Assembly: GCA_020402945.1 (NCBI GenBank)
Contig: JADBYQ010000013.1
Span: forward strand, 62,001-126,000
DNA from: Cytophagales bacterium
Lineage (GTDB): Bacteria; Bacteroidota; Bacteroidia; Cytophagales; Cyclobacteriaceae
Reading direction: 5' to 3'
DNA length: 64,000 nucleotides
Shown here: positions 52,605 through 60,461 of the stretch, in pieces
Numbering within the stretch: the stretch's first letter is position 1
Layout: every line of letters starts with the position of its first letter
The notes under the pieces: model-generated
The model's input: the letters and a program-made list of their open reading frames with translations, nothing else
What the model was told of the DNA's origin: nothing
Database searches by the model: none
Made by a program: the position numbers and the translations under genes

Positions 52605-53653
52605 GCTTTTGCCAATTTCAGTTTTTCCTTTTTCAACACAGGCAGTTGCACCAAAAATTTGTCATCATCCCGAACAATGACTTTCTCTGTCGTAAAAAAT
52701 CGATACCGTTTGTGAATGTTCTCTAGTCCAACCCGAAAACTGGTGATGGGCTGCGCGGCCGATGTTTTGGAGTTAGAGATCAGAATATGAGTATTATCTT
52801 GTGCGCTGATGTACACAAACAAGGGTGTTTCTTTGCTGATCTTGTTATGCTTCACGGCATTTTCCACCAATAATTGTAGCGTCATTGGAGGCACCTGGCT
52901 ATCCAAAATATTTTGAGGAATGTTGATGTCGAGTCGTAAATGATACTCGTATCTCACCTGCAGTAGAAAATAATACGCCTTTACAAACTCCAGTTCTTCG
53001 CGCAGGGAAACCAGTTTTTGTTTTTGGTGCGACAGCACATAGCGAAACGTATCGGCCATTCTGCGAATAAATTCTTCCGCCACTCGTGTATCTTTAAAAA
53101 GCAGAGAAGAAACCGTGTTGAGACAGTTGAAAAGGTAATGCGGGCTGATTTGATTTTTCAACGATTCAAACTGCAACTCGAGCTGCCACCTGTCCGATTT
53201 CAGTTGCTCAGCTTGTGTGACGGCATAGTGATAGTATGAATAAAACAGTCCATAGAATATCTCGTAAATAAATACAACGAGTGTAAAGATGATGGTCAGC
53301 TTTAGTATTTCTTCGGCCGTCAGACCAAAGAAATAGTTACCTGTCAAATTGATAAAAAGACCCACCAACAAAATATTCGCCAATAAGCCGCCCATAAAGC
53401 GAACGAGAAAATTGTTCTTCCAATCAATGATATGGTTGAACAGTCGATCGATCTGAAAAATAGAAAAACCGATCGCGTTTGTGAGAGCGATGAACACCAA
53501 ATACTTCTTCCAAAGCAATCGGGCAGAAGCCAATGAACCATTTTCGCTGTAATAAATAAAGATAAAAAGCAACACGCCCAGCCCCGTACACCCAAGGGCA
53601 AGCAACCCATACTTTCTCATGACGGGCGGGATGTTATTAGTTGGAAGGCGCAT
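52601..53653 (-). CDS. LytS-type membrane sensor histidine kinase
   Basis: 350 residues; four membrane helices (about 15-140) then a His_kinase domain: LKNQISPHYLFNCLNTV with phospho-acceptor H172, and a partial HATPase with PPMTLQLLVENAVKHN (N-box). It ends VQLPVLKKEKLKLAKA. There is no separate extracytoplasmic sensor domain, so signal detection should be within the membrane part. Possible second start at ATG 53620. First of three overlapping genes with a degenerate paralogue and a LytTR regulator. Confidence 0.9.
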   Translation of the reverse strand: MRLPTNNIPPVMRKYGLLALGCTGLGVLLFIFIYYSENGSLASARLLWKKYLVFIALTNAIGFSIFQIDRLFNHIIDWKNNFLVRFMGGLLANILLVGLFINLTGNYFFGLTAEEILKLTIIFTLVVFIYEIFYGLFYSYYHYAVTQAEQLKSDRWQLELQFESLKNQISPHYLFNCLNTVSSLLFKDTRVAEEFIRRMADTFRYVLSHQKQKLVSLREELEFVKAYYFLLQVRYEYHLRLDINIPQNILDSQVPPMTLQLLVENAVKHNKISKETPLFVYISAQDNTHILISNSKTSAAQPITSFRVGLENIHKRYRFFTTEKVIVRDDDKFLVQLPVLKKEKLKLAKA

Positions 53654-53762
53654 GACGACTTGAAGATATGGATTTTCGTCATCATTGAACTAACTGAAAT
53701 CATTTTTTGAAGCAATCGCTTTGAAGACGGTGAAGATTGGGTTGAGTCTGAAAAGCAGCTGG

Positions 53763-55181
53763 TTATTCAATCGCCCGGATGATGCGTCCATAGTAAGTCT
53801 CTGATTCAACCCGCTTGGCCGCTGTGCGGTAAGCCTCCTTCAACGAAGCATCGTTCATCAATTTTATTTTGTAGGCAGCATCTGTTAACACTTCGGTGAT
53901 ATAGTGATCCGAGTCAATTTTTGAAGTGGCTTGCAATACCGATAAAATATTTTGTTTTGTTAAGTTCGGCCGCTCCAAGGCAGTTTGCAAGAACACCGAC
54001 ATATAATGGTCACTGCCATTGCCACTTACCGCCTCCGTCAACTGTTGGAATGATTCGTTTGATAGGGTTTGACGTTTTACGATTTCGTTGGCGACATTGG
54101 TGATATAGTGGCCCGACTCGATGGAAGAGATCATCGGGATCAAGTTGTTCAATGCTTCTGCTGAAAGATTTTTTTGTAGAAGGTTCGTGAGCACTTCTGC
54201 TTTGTAGTGGTCGCTCTCAATGTCTTGGATGGATTCAATAGCCTTTTGATAGGAAGCAGCAGAAAGCCCCCGCATAGCCAATGCTTTGTTAAGCACCACA
54301 CTGCGATAATGATCGGAGTCGATGGTTTTGGTGGTGTTGATCATCTCACCGACTACGCCATCTGTTAGATTCGTTTGCCTTAACAGCGAAGTCATTACTT
54401 CTGTTTTGTAATGGTCGGAGTCCATTGTGCCGGTAGTCTGCATAATGATCCGGACACTTTCCAGGGACACAGGTCTACTGTGCAATGCCTCCTTGATCAC
54501 TTCCGTTTTGTAATGGTCTGAGTCCATTCTGCGAGTAGCGGCAAACAATGCTTCAGTGGCTTCTTTGTTCTGCATGAATTTCTCCACGTTGTTTTTTAAA
54601 AACTCCGCCATGTAGTGATCTGAATCTATCGTGCCGGATATGCCATTGGCGATCATTCCATATTCTGCTACCGGCACATTTTGTTTCATTAGCAGCGAAG
54701 CATAGTGTTCCTTCACATGATCGCTTTCTAAATTTCTGATTTCGTTAACCACAGAAGTGGCGCCTCCTTGTTTGTAAAATCGATTCACGCGACTCTCGGC
54801 ACCAATGGTAGTGGTGCGCACCAACTCCAGCATAATTTCTGAGAGCCATTTGCGCCCCTCCGGTTCAAAAGCCACTTTAGAACGGCCCTCGTAGTACTCA
54901 CGCTTCAGGCCATTGCCTTCGGGCGTAATCACAATGGAGCGCCTGCTGCCGAAGACCGTTTTGGTGATCTCCAGGTATCCATCGGGCGACATGCTTTTAA
55001 TGTCTTTGTCATTGTCGGATATTTCAATCTTGCCACGCATCTCCACGTTGAAACTGGATAACCCGTTGGAATGAAAGAAGGTTGTTTTGCGATCGGTGCG
55101 GCTGGAAGAGTACACCACAACTTGCCCCCAGGAGATCGAGTTTAAAAGAATGGCGATGATAAAAATTGAGATCCTTTTCAT
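53763..55181 (-). CDS. secreted protein with ten 34-residue SDHY repeats
   Basis: 472 residues; signal peptide MKRISIFIIAILLNSISWGQ. Residues 20-140 form an N-terminal domain (YEGRSKVAFEPEGRKWLSE). From about residue 150 a repeat runs to the end, consensus I-[DE]-S-D-H-Y-[KR]-x-E-V-L-x3-L, with the S at residues 153, 187, 221, 255, 289, 323, 356, 390, 424 and 460: spacing 34, with single exceptions of 33 and 36. The pattern suggests two helices per unit (HEAT-like solenoid) with a conserved D-H-Y on one face. The repeat is visible in DNA as a 102-base period. It precedes the LytS/LytTR cassette on the same strand (110-base gap). Confidence 0.8.
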   Translation of the reverse strand: MKRISIFIIAILLNSISWGQVVVYSSSRTDRKTTFFHSNGLSSFNVEMRGKIEISDNDKDIKSMSPDGYLEITKTVFGSRRSIVITPEGNGLKREYYEGRSKVAFEPEGRKWLSEIMLELVRTTTIGAESRVNRFYKQGGATSVVNEIRNLESDHVKEHYASLLMKQNVPVAEYGMIANGISGTIDSDHYMAEFLKNNVEKFMQNKEATEALFAATRRMDSDHYKTEVIKEALHSRPVSLESVRIIMQTTGTMDSDHYKTEVMTSLLRQTNLTDGVVGEMINTTKTIDSDHYRSVVLNKALAMRGLSAASYQKAIESIQDIESDHYKAEVLTNLLQKNLSAEALNNLIPMISSIESGHYITNVANEIVKRQTLSNESFQQLTEAVSGNGSDHYMSVFLQTALERPNLTKQNILSVLQATSKIDSDHYITEVLTDAAYKIKLMNDASLKEAYRTAAKRVESETYYGRIIRAIE

Positions 55182-55328
55182 AGTCTACATGTTTTGAGGG
55201 GCTTAACGGCACAAAGGTGGGTTGGCGTTGCTCCGTGGCCAAACACATTGACATGAGTTGTAAGATGGGTGTAGTGAGTTGCAGTAGATCTGAAAATGGA
55301 AGTGGATTTGGATTTTAACTATGCGGCC

Positions 55329-55348
55329 CCATGACCGGGGCGTCATGG
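55329..55348. repeat. CCATGAC/GTCATGG hairpin
   Basis: CCATGAC (55329-55335) and GTCATGG (55342-55348) flank a CGGGGC loop. Confidence 0.45.
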
Positions 55349-55412
55349 CCGGGCTTTCGCTACTCGCCACCAATCGCACACTCCATGTCGGGCTCAAACA
55401 GGCCGCTCAATC

Positions 55413-55433
55413 CCTGCCTGTCCGGCAGGCAGG
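55413..55433. repeat. CCTGCCTG/CAGGCAGG dispersed hairpin
   Basis: CCTGCCTG (55413-55420), TCCGG, CAGGCAGG (55426-55433). This CCTGCCTGTCCGGCAGGCAG family is frequent between genes in Bacteroidota. Confidence 0.55.
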
Positions 55434-55536
55434 CCTGGCCGATGCCAGTTCGTAGTTTTACCTTGGTTACCATTGCGAATGAAAAATCCTGGCGAGCCCT
55501 CGTATCAGATGAAATCACATTGACGGCTCTAGGCGA

Positions 55537-55563
55537 AACAGCCGCAACTCTATTGCGGCTGTT
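55537..55563. repeat. AACAGCCGCAA/TTGCGGCTGTT perfect hairpin
   Basis: 11-base perfect stem (55537-55547 with 55553-55563) and a five-base CTCTA loop. No U-run, so not a terminator. Confidence 0.55.
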
Positions 55564-55577
55564 CCCTGTATTTGGTG

Positions 55578-55603
55578 TATAGTCGCAACTAGTTGCGGCT
55601 ATA
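55578..55603. repeat. 26-base near-perfect palindrome
   Basis: TATAGTCGCAACT (55578-55590) followed directly by AGTTGCGGCTATA (55591-55603); one G:T mismatch. Shares GCCGCAA/TTGCGGC with the hairpin 15 bases upstream, so the two are probably related elements. Confidence 0.5.
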
Positions 55604-56021
55604 CTAATGTTGGTAGCAATAGGGCCTGGACAAATTTGTGTTCCAAAAAAGCGGACGACATTTTACTAAAAAGGATTCTCCACTGGGACAAACGAATGGC
55701 TTCTCAAACAACTTCGACTTTTGAAAAAACTAAAACTTGGGACAGACTAAAAAATAATGCAGCCGACCTAGTATTTTTAGGAAGATTCTCCTCCGAATTC
55801 CCTCGCAATTTGGCACATGCCATAGCCGCTTAACTCCACCGCGACACCAAAGCTATGGCAAGAGCCAAATCCTCACGACCCAAGGGTCAAGATAAGACGT
55901 TGCGAACAAGAGATAATTTTCTGTATTTTAACAGATGAATATTTTTTGCTGTGGATTTAGCTGACCTTTTCAAGGACTGACACAAAAACAAGGCATTTTA
56001 GCGTAAAAATCAACTAGGACT

Positions 56022-56825
56022 ATGACTGGCGACTGTAAAATATTAAAAGACTTACCAAGTGGTGGACAAAAAAATGTTCAGTTGGCGGAACATCCTTCTG
56101 CAGGTCTTGTGGTTATTAAACGAGGGGCAATTAAGAGTTTTACATCCTTAGAAAGGATAAAAAGAGAGGTTGAACTTCTATCTGAACTAAACTCAAATTT
56201 CTATCCACATCAACACCATTTCAACATTGATGTGAAGACGAAGGAATTTGAAATAGTTGAAGACTACATTGAAGGAAAAACATTGCGTGACTGCATGACG
56301 GACTTCAAAGACCCCAAAACTATTTTCAGTTTACTTCATTCACTTGTGGAGGGTCTTTCAATTATTTGGGAAAGGAACATTGTTCATCGTGATTTAAAGC
56401 CAGAGAATATAATTATAAGACCGACAGGTGTACCCTGTATCATCGATTTGGGCATAGCTCGGTTTCTTGACCTTGAATCACTGACTAAAACAATTTCACC
56501 TATTGGCCCTTGCACACCTATTTATGCTTCACCCGAGCAATTGACAAATAACAAAAATTTGATTGACCCTAGGACAGATTTTTTTGAACTGGGTATAATT
56601 GCGCTCGAATTGTTTCTCGGTGTCCATCCTTATGACCCGAATTATGTAGGGAATCATTTCTCTATCGTAGAGAATATTATGCAAAACATCTACATCTTAG
56701 AAACGATTAACGTAAAACGTAACGATTCAATTGCAGCTTTCGCTGAGAAGACCTTACAAACACAACCATATCAAAGATTTAGAAATCACGAGATGTTAAA
56801 CAATTTCATAGCCAAACAGCTTTAA
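56022..56825 (+). CDS. Hanks-type Ser/Thr protein kinase, cytoplasmic
   Basis: 267 residues, the whole protein being a kinase domain: glycine-loop-like DLPSGGQKNVQ, VVIKRG (K33), alpha-C glutamate in KREVELLSEL (E49), HRDLKPEN (D124, K126, N129), DLG in place of DFG (D142), SPEQ for APE (170-173), and TDFFELGIIALEL (D186). Catalytic residues are all present, so it should be active. No PASTA or membrane segment, unlike PknB. First gene of a compact operon: two bases separate it from the next gene. Three 60-base samples from this operon have only 18-20 G+C each by hand count (30-33%), lower than the housekeeping genes I compared. Confidence 0.88.
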   Translation: MTGDCKILKDLPSGGQKNVQLAEHPSAGLVVIKRGAIKSFTSLERIKREVELLSELNSNFYPHQHHFNIDVKTKEFEIVEDYIEGKTLRDCMTDFKDPKTIFSLLHSLVEGLSIIWERNIVHRDLKPENIIIRPTGVPCIIDLGIARFLDLESLTKTISPIGPCTPIYASPEQLTNNKNLIDPRTDFFELGIIALELFLGVHPYDPNYVGNHFSIVENIMQNIYILETINVKRNDSIAAFAEKTLQTQPYQRFRNHEMLNNFIAKQL

Positions 56826-56827
56826 TT

Positions 56828-57991
56828 ATGAAGGTATATCACCAAACAGGATTTAGAGATAATTGGAATAGGGAATGTTATTTAAATGGCATTGGCGATG
56901 GCTTAATCTATTCACCAATTAACATAGATGCTGACAAATTATTAGCTCTCGACCCTGCATTGAAAATAGGCGGATTCCTTGACCCTCAACTTTATTTACT
57001 CAATGAAGCTAAAGGAACTCTTCACACCTACCCATACTTTCCCGGAAACATCAAACCTGACTTTTCAACTCCAGATTTAGATAACAGCCATATACAAATG
57101 GCCAAGCTTTGTGTGGATTACCAATTGAAGAACGATTTTAGTTATTTGGTGATTCCAACGAGATATTATACTGATAATCCAACCACTTACTTCGTTCAAA
57201 GCACCGACTATTTTGTTACTCCGTTTTGTGATTATGTTAGGACTAATGGCATTAAGAAAAAAATATTGCTATCCGTAATAGTTAAGTCAATTATGCTTGG
57301 TGATGAAGAAAAGCGCAATGAGGTTTTGAACTGGATAACTGGACATCAACAGATTAGCGGAGTCTATCTAATTTTTGAGGACAATTTCAACTCAAAGCAA
57401 ATAAAGGACTTTGAATACTTATTAAATGCTTTGAGATTTATTCGCATTCTAAAATCGAACCAAATGGAAGTTCATTTAGGGTATACTAGCACGGAAGGTA
57501 TTCTCTATAGCATAGCTATGCCCGATTCAGTGACAATTGGGTCTTATGAAAATCTCAGGTCATTTGGAATTAAACGCTTTCAAGACTTAGAAAATGGGCC
57601 TATGAGAGCTCCGAGAGCCAGACTATATAGTTCCAAATTATTACAATGGCTTGATTATCAATATGTGGAAGCCATGCGCAGCTTAATTCCTAATTACGAG
57701 GATTTCTTTGACGAATCTGAGTTTCGTCCACTAATGTTTAAGCCTGAGTACAATTGGCAGTTTCAAAAACCTGAACCTTATAAGCATTATTTTTATGTGT
57801 TTGACAGGCAAGTGAAAGCCTTACCTAATGGTCAGCCTGACAGAATAGAAAGTTTAAAAGGAAGCATTCGAAATGCTGTGAATTTGTTTAGAATTATAGA
57901 AAATGAAGTACTTTTGGATGATGACAGTAACGGTTCACATTTGCCCACGTGGTTTAATGTTATAAATGCTTTCCAAAAGGAAATAGTTTGA
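56828..57991 (+). CDS. unrecognised protein of a kinase/nuclease operon
   Basis: 387 residues, no signal peptide or membrane helix. Landmarks: YHQTGFRDNWNRECYLNGIGDGLIYSP at the N-terminus, PALKIGGFLDPQLYLLNE, FEDNFNSKQIKDFEYLLNAL, VTIGSYENLRSFGIKRFQDL and APRARLYSSKLLQWLD. Alternating strands and helices would suit a TIM-like barrel, but I cannot name the family. Placed between a Ser/Thr kinase (two bases upstream) and a PD-(D/E)xK-like gene (five bases downstream), so it acts with them. It could be the core effector or the sensor of a three-protein system. Confidence 0.7.
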   Translation: MKVYHQTGFRDNWNRECYLNGIGDGLIYSPINIDADKLLALDPALKIGGFLDPQLYLLNEAKGTLHTYPYFPGNIKPDFSTPDLDNSHIQMAKLCVDYQLKNDFSYLVIPTRYYTDNPTTYFVQSTDYFVTPFCDYVRTNGIKKKILLSVIVKSIMLGDEEKRNEVLNWITGHQQISGVYLIFEDNFNSKQIKDFEYLLNALRFIRILKSNQMEVHLGYTSTEGILYSIAMPDSVTIGSYENLRSFGIKRFQDLENGPMRAPRARLYSSKLLQWLDYQYVEAMRSLIPNYEDFFDESEFRPLMFKPEYNWQFQKPEPYKHYFYVFDRQVKALPNGQPDRIESLKGSIRNAVNLFRIIENEVLLDDDSNGSHLPTWFNVINAFQKEIV

Positions 57992-57996
57992 TAGCC

Positions 57997-58449
57997 ATGT
58001 TTGCTACAGAACAAGAGATGTCCAAAATGTTCGAGAAATTCCTGAAATCCAATTTCGGAAATACTTATATCAAAGAATGCCAGGGACTATTTGGAATTCC
58101 TGACTTTGTATTCTATTCAAAAGATAAAGAAGACGTTTCTGTAATTTCATTTGAATTGAAATTAAAAAACTGGAAACGCGCGGCTATGCAAGCATTTAGG
58201 TATAAAAGTTTTTCAAATATTTCTTACGTAGTCTTGTCACCTCAAAGTGCCGGTGCCGCCTTATGCAATATGGAGTTGTTCGAAAAATATAATATTGGAC
58301 TGGCTACGTTTGGTAGAAATTATGAATTCGAGATTCTATTTAAACCAAACGCAGTAAAACCTTACTCAGAAAATCTAAGTCAAAAGCTTGTTTCAAGTAT
58401 TGCCAAGAGTCGAAAGAAATCAAGAAATTTTGAAATGCTGGTTAGATAA
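57997..58449 (+). CDS. PD-(D/E)xK superfamily nuclease-like protein
   Basis: 150 residues from ATG 57997; a TTG at 57988 overlapping the previous stop is an alternative. GIPDFVFYS (D36) and ISFELKLKNWKRA (E53, K55) give the D-E-x-K catalytic set, followed by QAFRY (Q65) on the next helix, as in restriction-endonuclease-like folds. The remaining sequence (SYVVLSPQSAGAALCNMELFEKYNIGLATF) is also typical of small single-domain members. It likely cuts DNA or binds it. Third gene of the kinase operon. Confidence 0.78.
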   Translation: MFATEQEMSKMFEKFLKSNFGNTYIKECQGLFGIPDFVFYSKDKEDVSVISFELKLKNWKRAAMQAFRYKSFSNISYVVLSPQSAGAALCNMELFEKYNIGLATFGRNYEFEILFKPNAVKPYSENLSQKLVSSIAKSRKKSRNFEMLVR

Positions 58450-58796
58450 GGTTGAATAGTATCAACTAAACCGCACACACATTGTCTGGCCACACAAACC
58501 ACCCACATCCAAAGCCATTCAATAAGTGTGCTCAATTTCGTGTAAGTGGACAAAGTAGTAAATCAAAAATGCCCCCACTCGCTTGAATTATAAAGAGACG
58601 TGCAACATTAACGAGTGACGAAAGACAGGCTACGAATGAAGACTCGAGAAAGGCCCTACAGCTACCAACACAATGTTTCTTCAATGGTGGGGTGTGATCC
58701 AAAGTTTATATCTTCAATAGCCTACCTAAATAATATAGATGATCGGGAGTCTTCGGGTCGTCATTATCCGGAAGCTAGAAAAACAAACGAATAGAC
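58450..58796. other. intergenic region without recognisable features
   Basis: 347 bases. No frame, tRNA, terminator with U-run, or repeat that I can support; only an imperfect CACTCG/CGAGTG pair. Confidence 0.4.
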
Positions 58797-59053
58797 TTAT
58801 TCCGATTTTTTCTTTAACGCTTTTTTCAATTTTGTAGCCTCACCCTTGGCGGCCCTGCCGCTTGCCTTTGCCGTCTTTTTGGTTTGTTTTGCCACCTTTT
58901 TCGATTCCGTGGCCACGTCTTTACCTACTTTTTTCCGCCCTTTTTTATTTCGCTGCCTAAGGCTTTTGCTTCTTGTTTAACTTCAGATTGAGCTTTCGCG
59001 GCCATCGTAATGAAAAGTAGCATGGCAAAACTGAATAGATATTTTTTAAGCAT
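58797..59053 (-). pseudogene. secreted lysine/alanine-rich small protein, frameshifted
   Basis: From the ATG at 59053 the frame encodes a signal peptide (MLKKYLFSFAMLLFITMAAK) and KQEAKALGSEIKKGGKK, then stops at 58925-58927. Adding one base in the T6 run at 58941-58946 (A6 on the coding strand) joins it to GRKKVGKDVATESKKVAKQT and KKTAKASGRAAKGEATKLKK, ending SE before TAA at 58797. The repaired protein has about 85 residues, half of it histone-H1-like Lys/Ala sequence. Either a 1-base loss, a sequencing error in a homopolymer, or programmed slippage. Confidence 0.65.
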
Positions 59054-59185
59054 AACTGGGTTGACAAAATGTAATGGATGTTACTACCGATGACACGAAG
59101 TTAAGAGAATTTTCTTTTGTGTAGAGTCGAGCTTATTTGTGCTCGCCTATCGGTACAGTGGCTAAATGCCATGACCGATGGTTTT

Positions 59186-59314
59186 ATGTTCGTACTCAAA
59201 ACTAATCTCCCGATTGTTTTGTTGTTAGGCATAACTTTGGCAGGTTGCGGGGGAATAGAAAAATTGAAAAATGGAAATAGGAATAGACAGTTTTGCGAGC
59301 AATATGGCCAGTGA
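59186..59314 (+). CDS. possible tiny lipoprotein overlapping the LLM gene
   Basis: 42 residues: FVLKTNLPIVLLLGITLAGC is a good lipoprotein signal with lipobox LAGC, followed by a short polar tail. The last 44 bases overlap the oxidoreductase gene in another frame. It may be a real small lipoprotein, a truncated one, or chance. Confidence 0.3.
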   Translation: MFVLKTNLPIVLLLGITLAGCGGIEKLKNGNRNRQFCEQYGQ

Positions 59315-60299
59315 TGGCTCAGTGAAAACGAGCAGTGTGCAAGCCATCACAGAATTACTCGAACGCATTGAACACGCGGATCAATCGGGGCTTGATGTGT
59401 TTGGCATTGGAGAACATCATCGCAAAGAGTTTTTAGATTCTGCGCCTACCGTGATACTCGCTGCCGCTGCGGCCAGAACAAAACGTATTCGATTGACGAG
59501 TGCGGTTACCGTACTGAGTGCGGCAGACCCGGTTCGCGTTTTCCAAAACTTTGCTACGCTGGATTTAGTTTCTCAAGGTAGAGCAGAGATGGTGGTCGGA
59601 CGTGGATCTTTCATTGAGTCATTTCCATTGTTCGGGTTAAACTTGCAAGACTACGATGAGCTCTTTGCGGAGAAGCTGGAGCTTTTGCTCAACATCAGAG
59701 AAAATGAGGTTGTCAATTGGTCAGGTCAGTTTCGGCCAGCCTTAAAAAATCAATCGGTTTATCCGAGGCCGGTGCAGAAGCCATTTCCCATCTGGTTAGG
59801 TGTTGGTGGAACGCCTGAGTCTTTTGCAAGAGCCGGGATGCTTGGACTGCCGTTGATGGTCGCCATCATTGGTGGCGATACTCATCGCTTTCGCCCTTTG
59901 GTAGATTTGTATAGGCAAGCCGGAAAGAAAGCTGGGCATTCTCCGGAGAAATTAAAAGTTGGCTTGCACTCACTTGGGTATGTAGCATCCACTACTGAGC
60001 AAGCCGTTGCCGATTATTACCCCGGCTATGCAGAGATGTTTACACGAATCGGAAAAGAAAGAGGATGGCCGCCAGTAACTAAGTCAGGCTTTGAAGCACA
60101 ACGTGGTCCGCTTGGCGCCTTCTTGGTGGGCAGTGCTGAGGAAGTAGCCGAAAAAATTATCCGTCACAGCAATGCGTTGGGTGGATTGTCACGCGTATCT
60201 TTTCAAATGGACAATGCCGGATTATCGCATGCTAAACTGATGGAGGCGATACAATTGATAGGATCGAAAGTTTCTCCGTTGGTGAACAAACAAATGTAA
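59271..60299 (+). CDS. LLM class flavin-dependent oxidoreductase (luciferase-like)
   Basis: 342 residues. MEIGIDSFASN begins the TIM-barrel; GEHHRKEFLDSAPTVILAAAAA, LTSAVTVLSAADPVRVFQNFATLDLVSQGRAEMVVGRGS and PFPIWLGVGGTPESFARAG are the luciferase-like monooxygenase motifs around the flavin site. FMN or F420 could be the cofactor; the 'group 1' layout favours FMN. Substrate unknown. The 3' end is partly duplicated 140 bases downstream. Confidence 0.9.
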   Translation: MEIGIDSFASNMASDGSVKTSSVQAITELLERIEHADQSGLDVFGIGEHHRKEFLDSAPTVILAAAAARTKRIRLTSAVTVLSAADPVRVFQNFATLDLVSQGRAEMVVGRGSFIESFPLFGLNLQDYDELFAEKLELLLNIRENEVVNWSGQFRPALKNQSVYPRPVQKPFPIWLGVGGTPESFARAGMLGLPLMVAIIGGDTHRFRPLVDLYRQAGKKAGHSPEKLKVGLHSLGYVASTTEQAVADYYPGYAEMFTRIGKERGWPPVTKSGFEAQRGPLGAFLVGSAEEVAEKIIRHSNALGGLSRVSFQMDNAGLSHAKLMEAIQLIGSKVSPLVNKQM

Positions 60300-60312
60300 A
60301 GGGCACTACTTT

Positions 60313-60381
60313 TTGCCACGAATACACCAATGATCACAAATGGCGGTAAACAATTCGTGTAAATTCGTGTATTGGTGGCAA
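60313..60381. repeat. inverted TTGCCACGAATACAC-type dispersed repeat
   Basis: Arms 60313-60331 and 60363-60381 (TTGCCACGAATACACCAAT; ATTCGTGTATTGGTGGCAA) pair with two mismatches. A frequent intergenic repeat type in Bacteroidota. Confidence 0.55.
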
Positions 60382-60385
60382 CTAT

Positions 60386-60454
60386 TCTAGATTGATGGAA
60401 GCGATTAATTTGATCGGAATAAAAGTGTCTCCGCTGACAAATAAACAAATGTAA
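60386..60454 (+). pseudogene. 3' remnant of a second LLM oxidoreductase gene
   Basis: 23 codons read SRLMEAINLIGIKVSPLTNK then QM and stop, matching the end of the intact gene (AKLMEAIQLIGSKVSPLVNK) with mostly synonymous base changes. So a diverged paralogue once stood here and only its tail is left. Confidence 0.6.
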
Positions 60455-60461
60455 ATGGCAA

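Larger units (their letters stand above)
55182..56021. other. 840-base non-coding region rich in palindromes
   Basis: Between the SDHY gene and the kinase operon. It holds the hairpins listed separately, and TGCCATAGC/GCTATGGCA inverted around 55818-55862. A 65-codon plus-strand frame (55636-55833) has no family resemblance, so I do not call it a gene. A TATTTTTTG at 55940-55948 is one base off the -7 consensus and might be part of the promoter of the downstream kinase operon. Confidence 0.5.

Noticed and set aside
51558-53653. Recent duplication of one LytS gene
   Set aside because: The two LytS-like proteins share layout but little sequence, so they are old paralogues, not a recent copy.
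53763-55181. CRISPR array with 102-base units
   Set aside because: The repeats are coding, in one open frame with a signal peptide, and spacers are homologous, not unique.
55331-55582. 83-codon frame across the palindrome cluster
   Set aside because: It merely translates the palindromes and GC-rich repeats.
55636-55833. 65-codon frame upstream of the kinase operon
   Set aside because: No recognisable motif, no signal peptide, no coupling to the next gene, and it lies in repeat-rich DNA.
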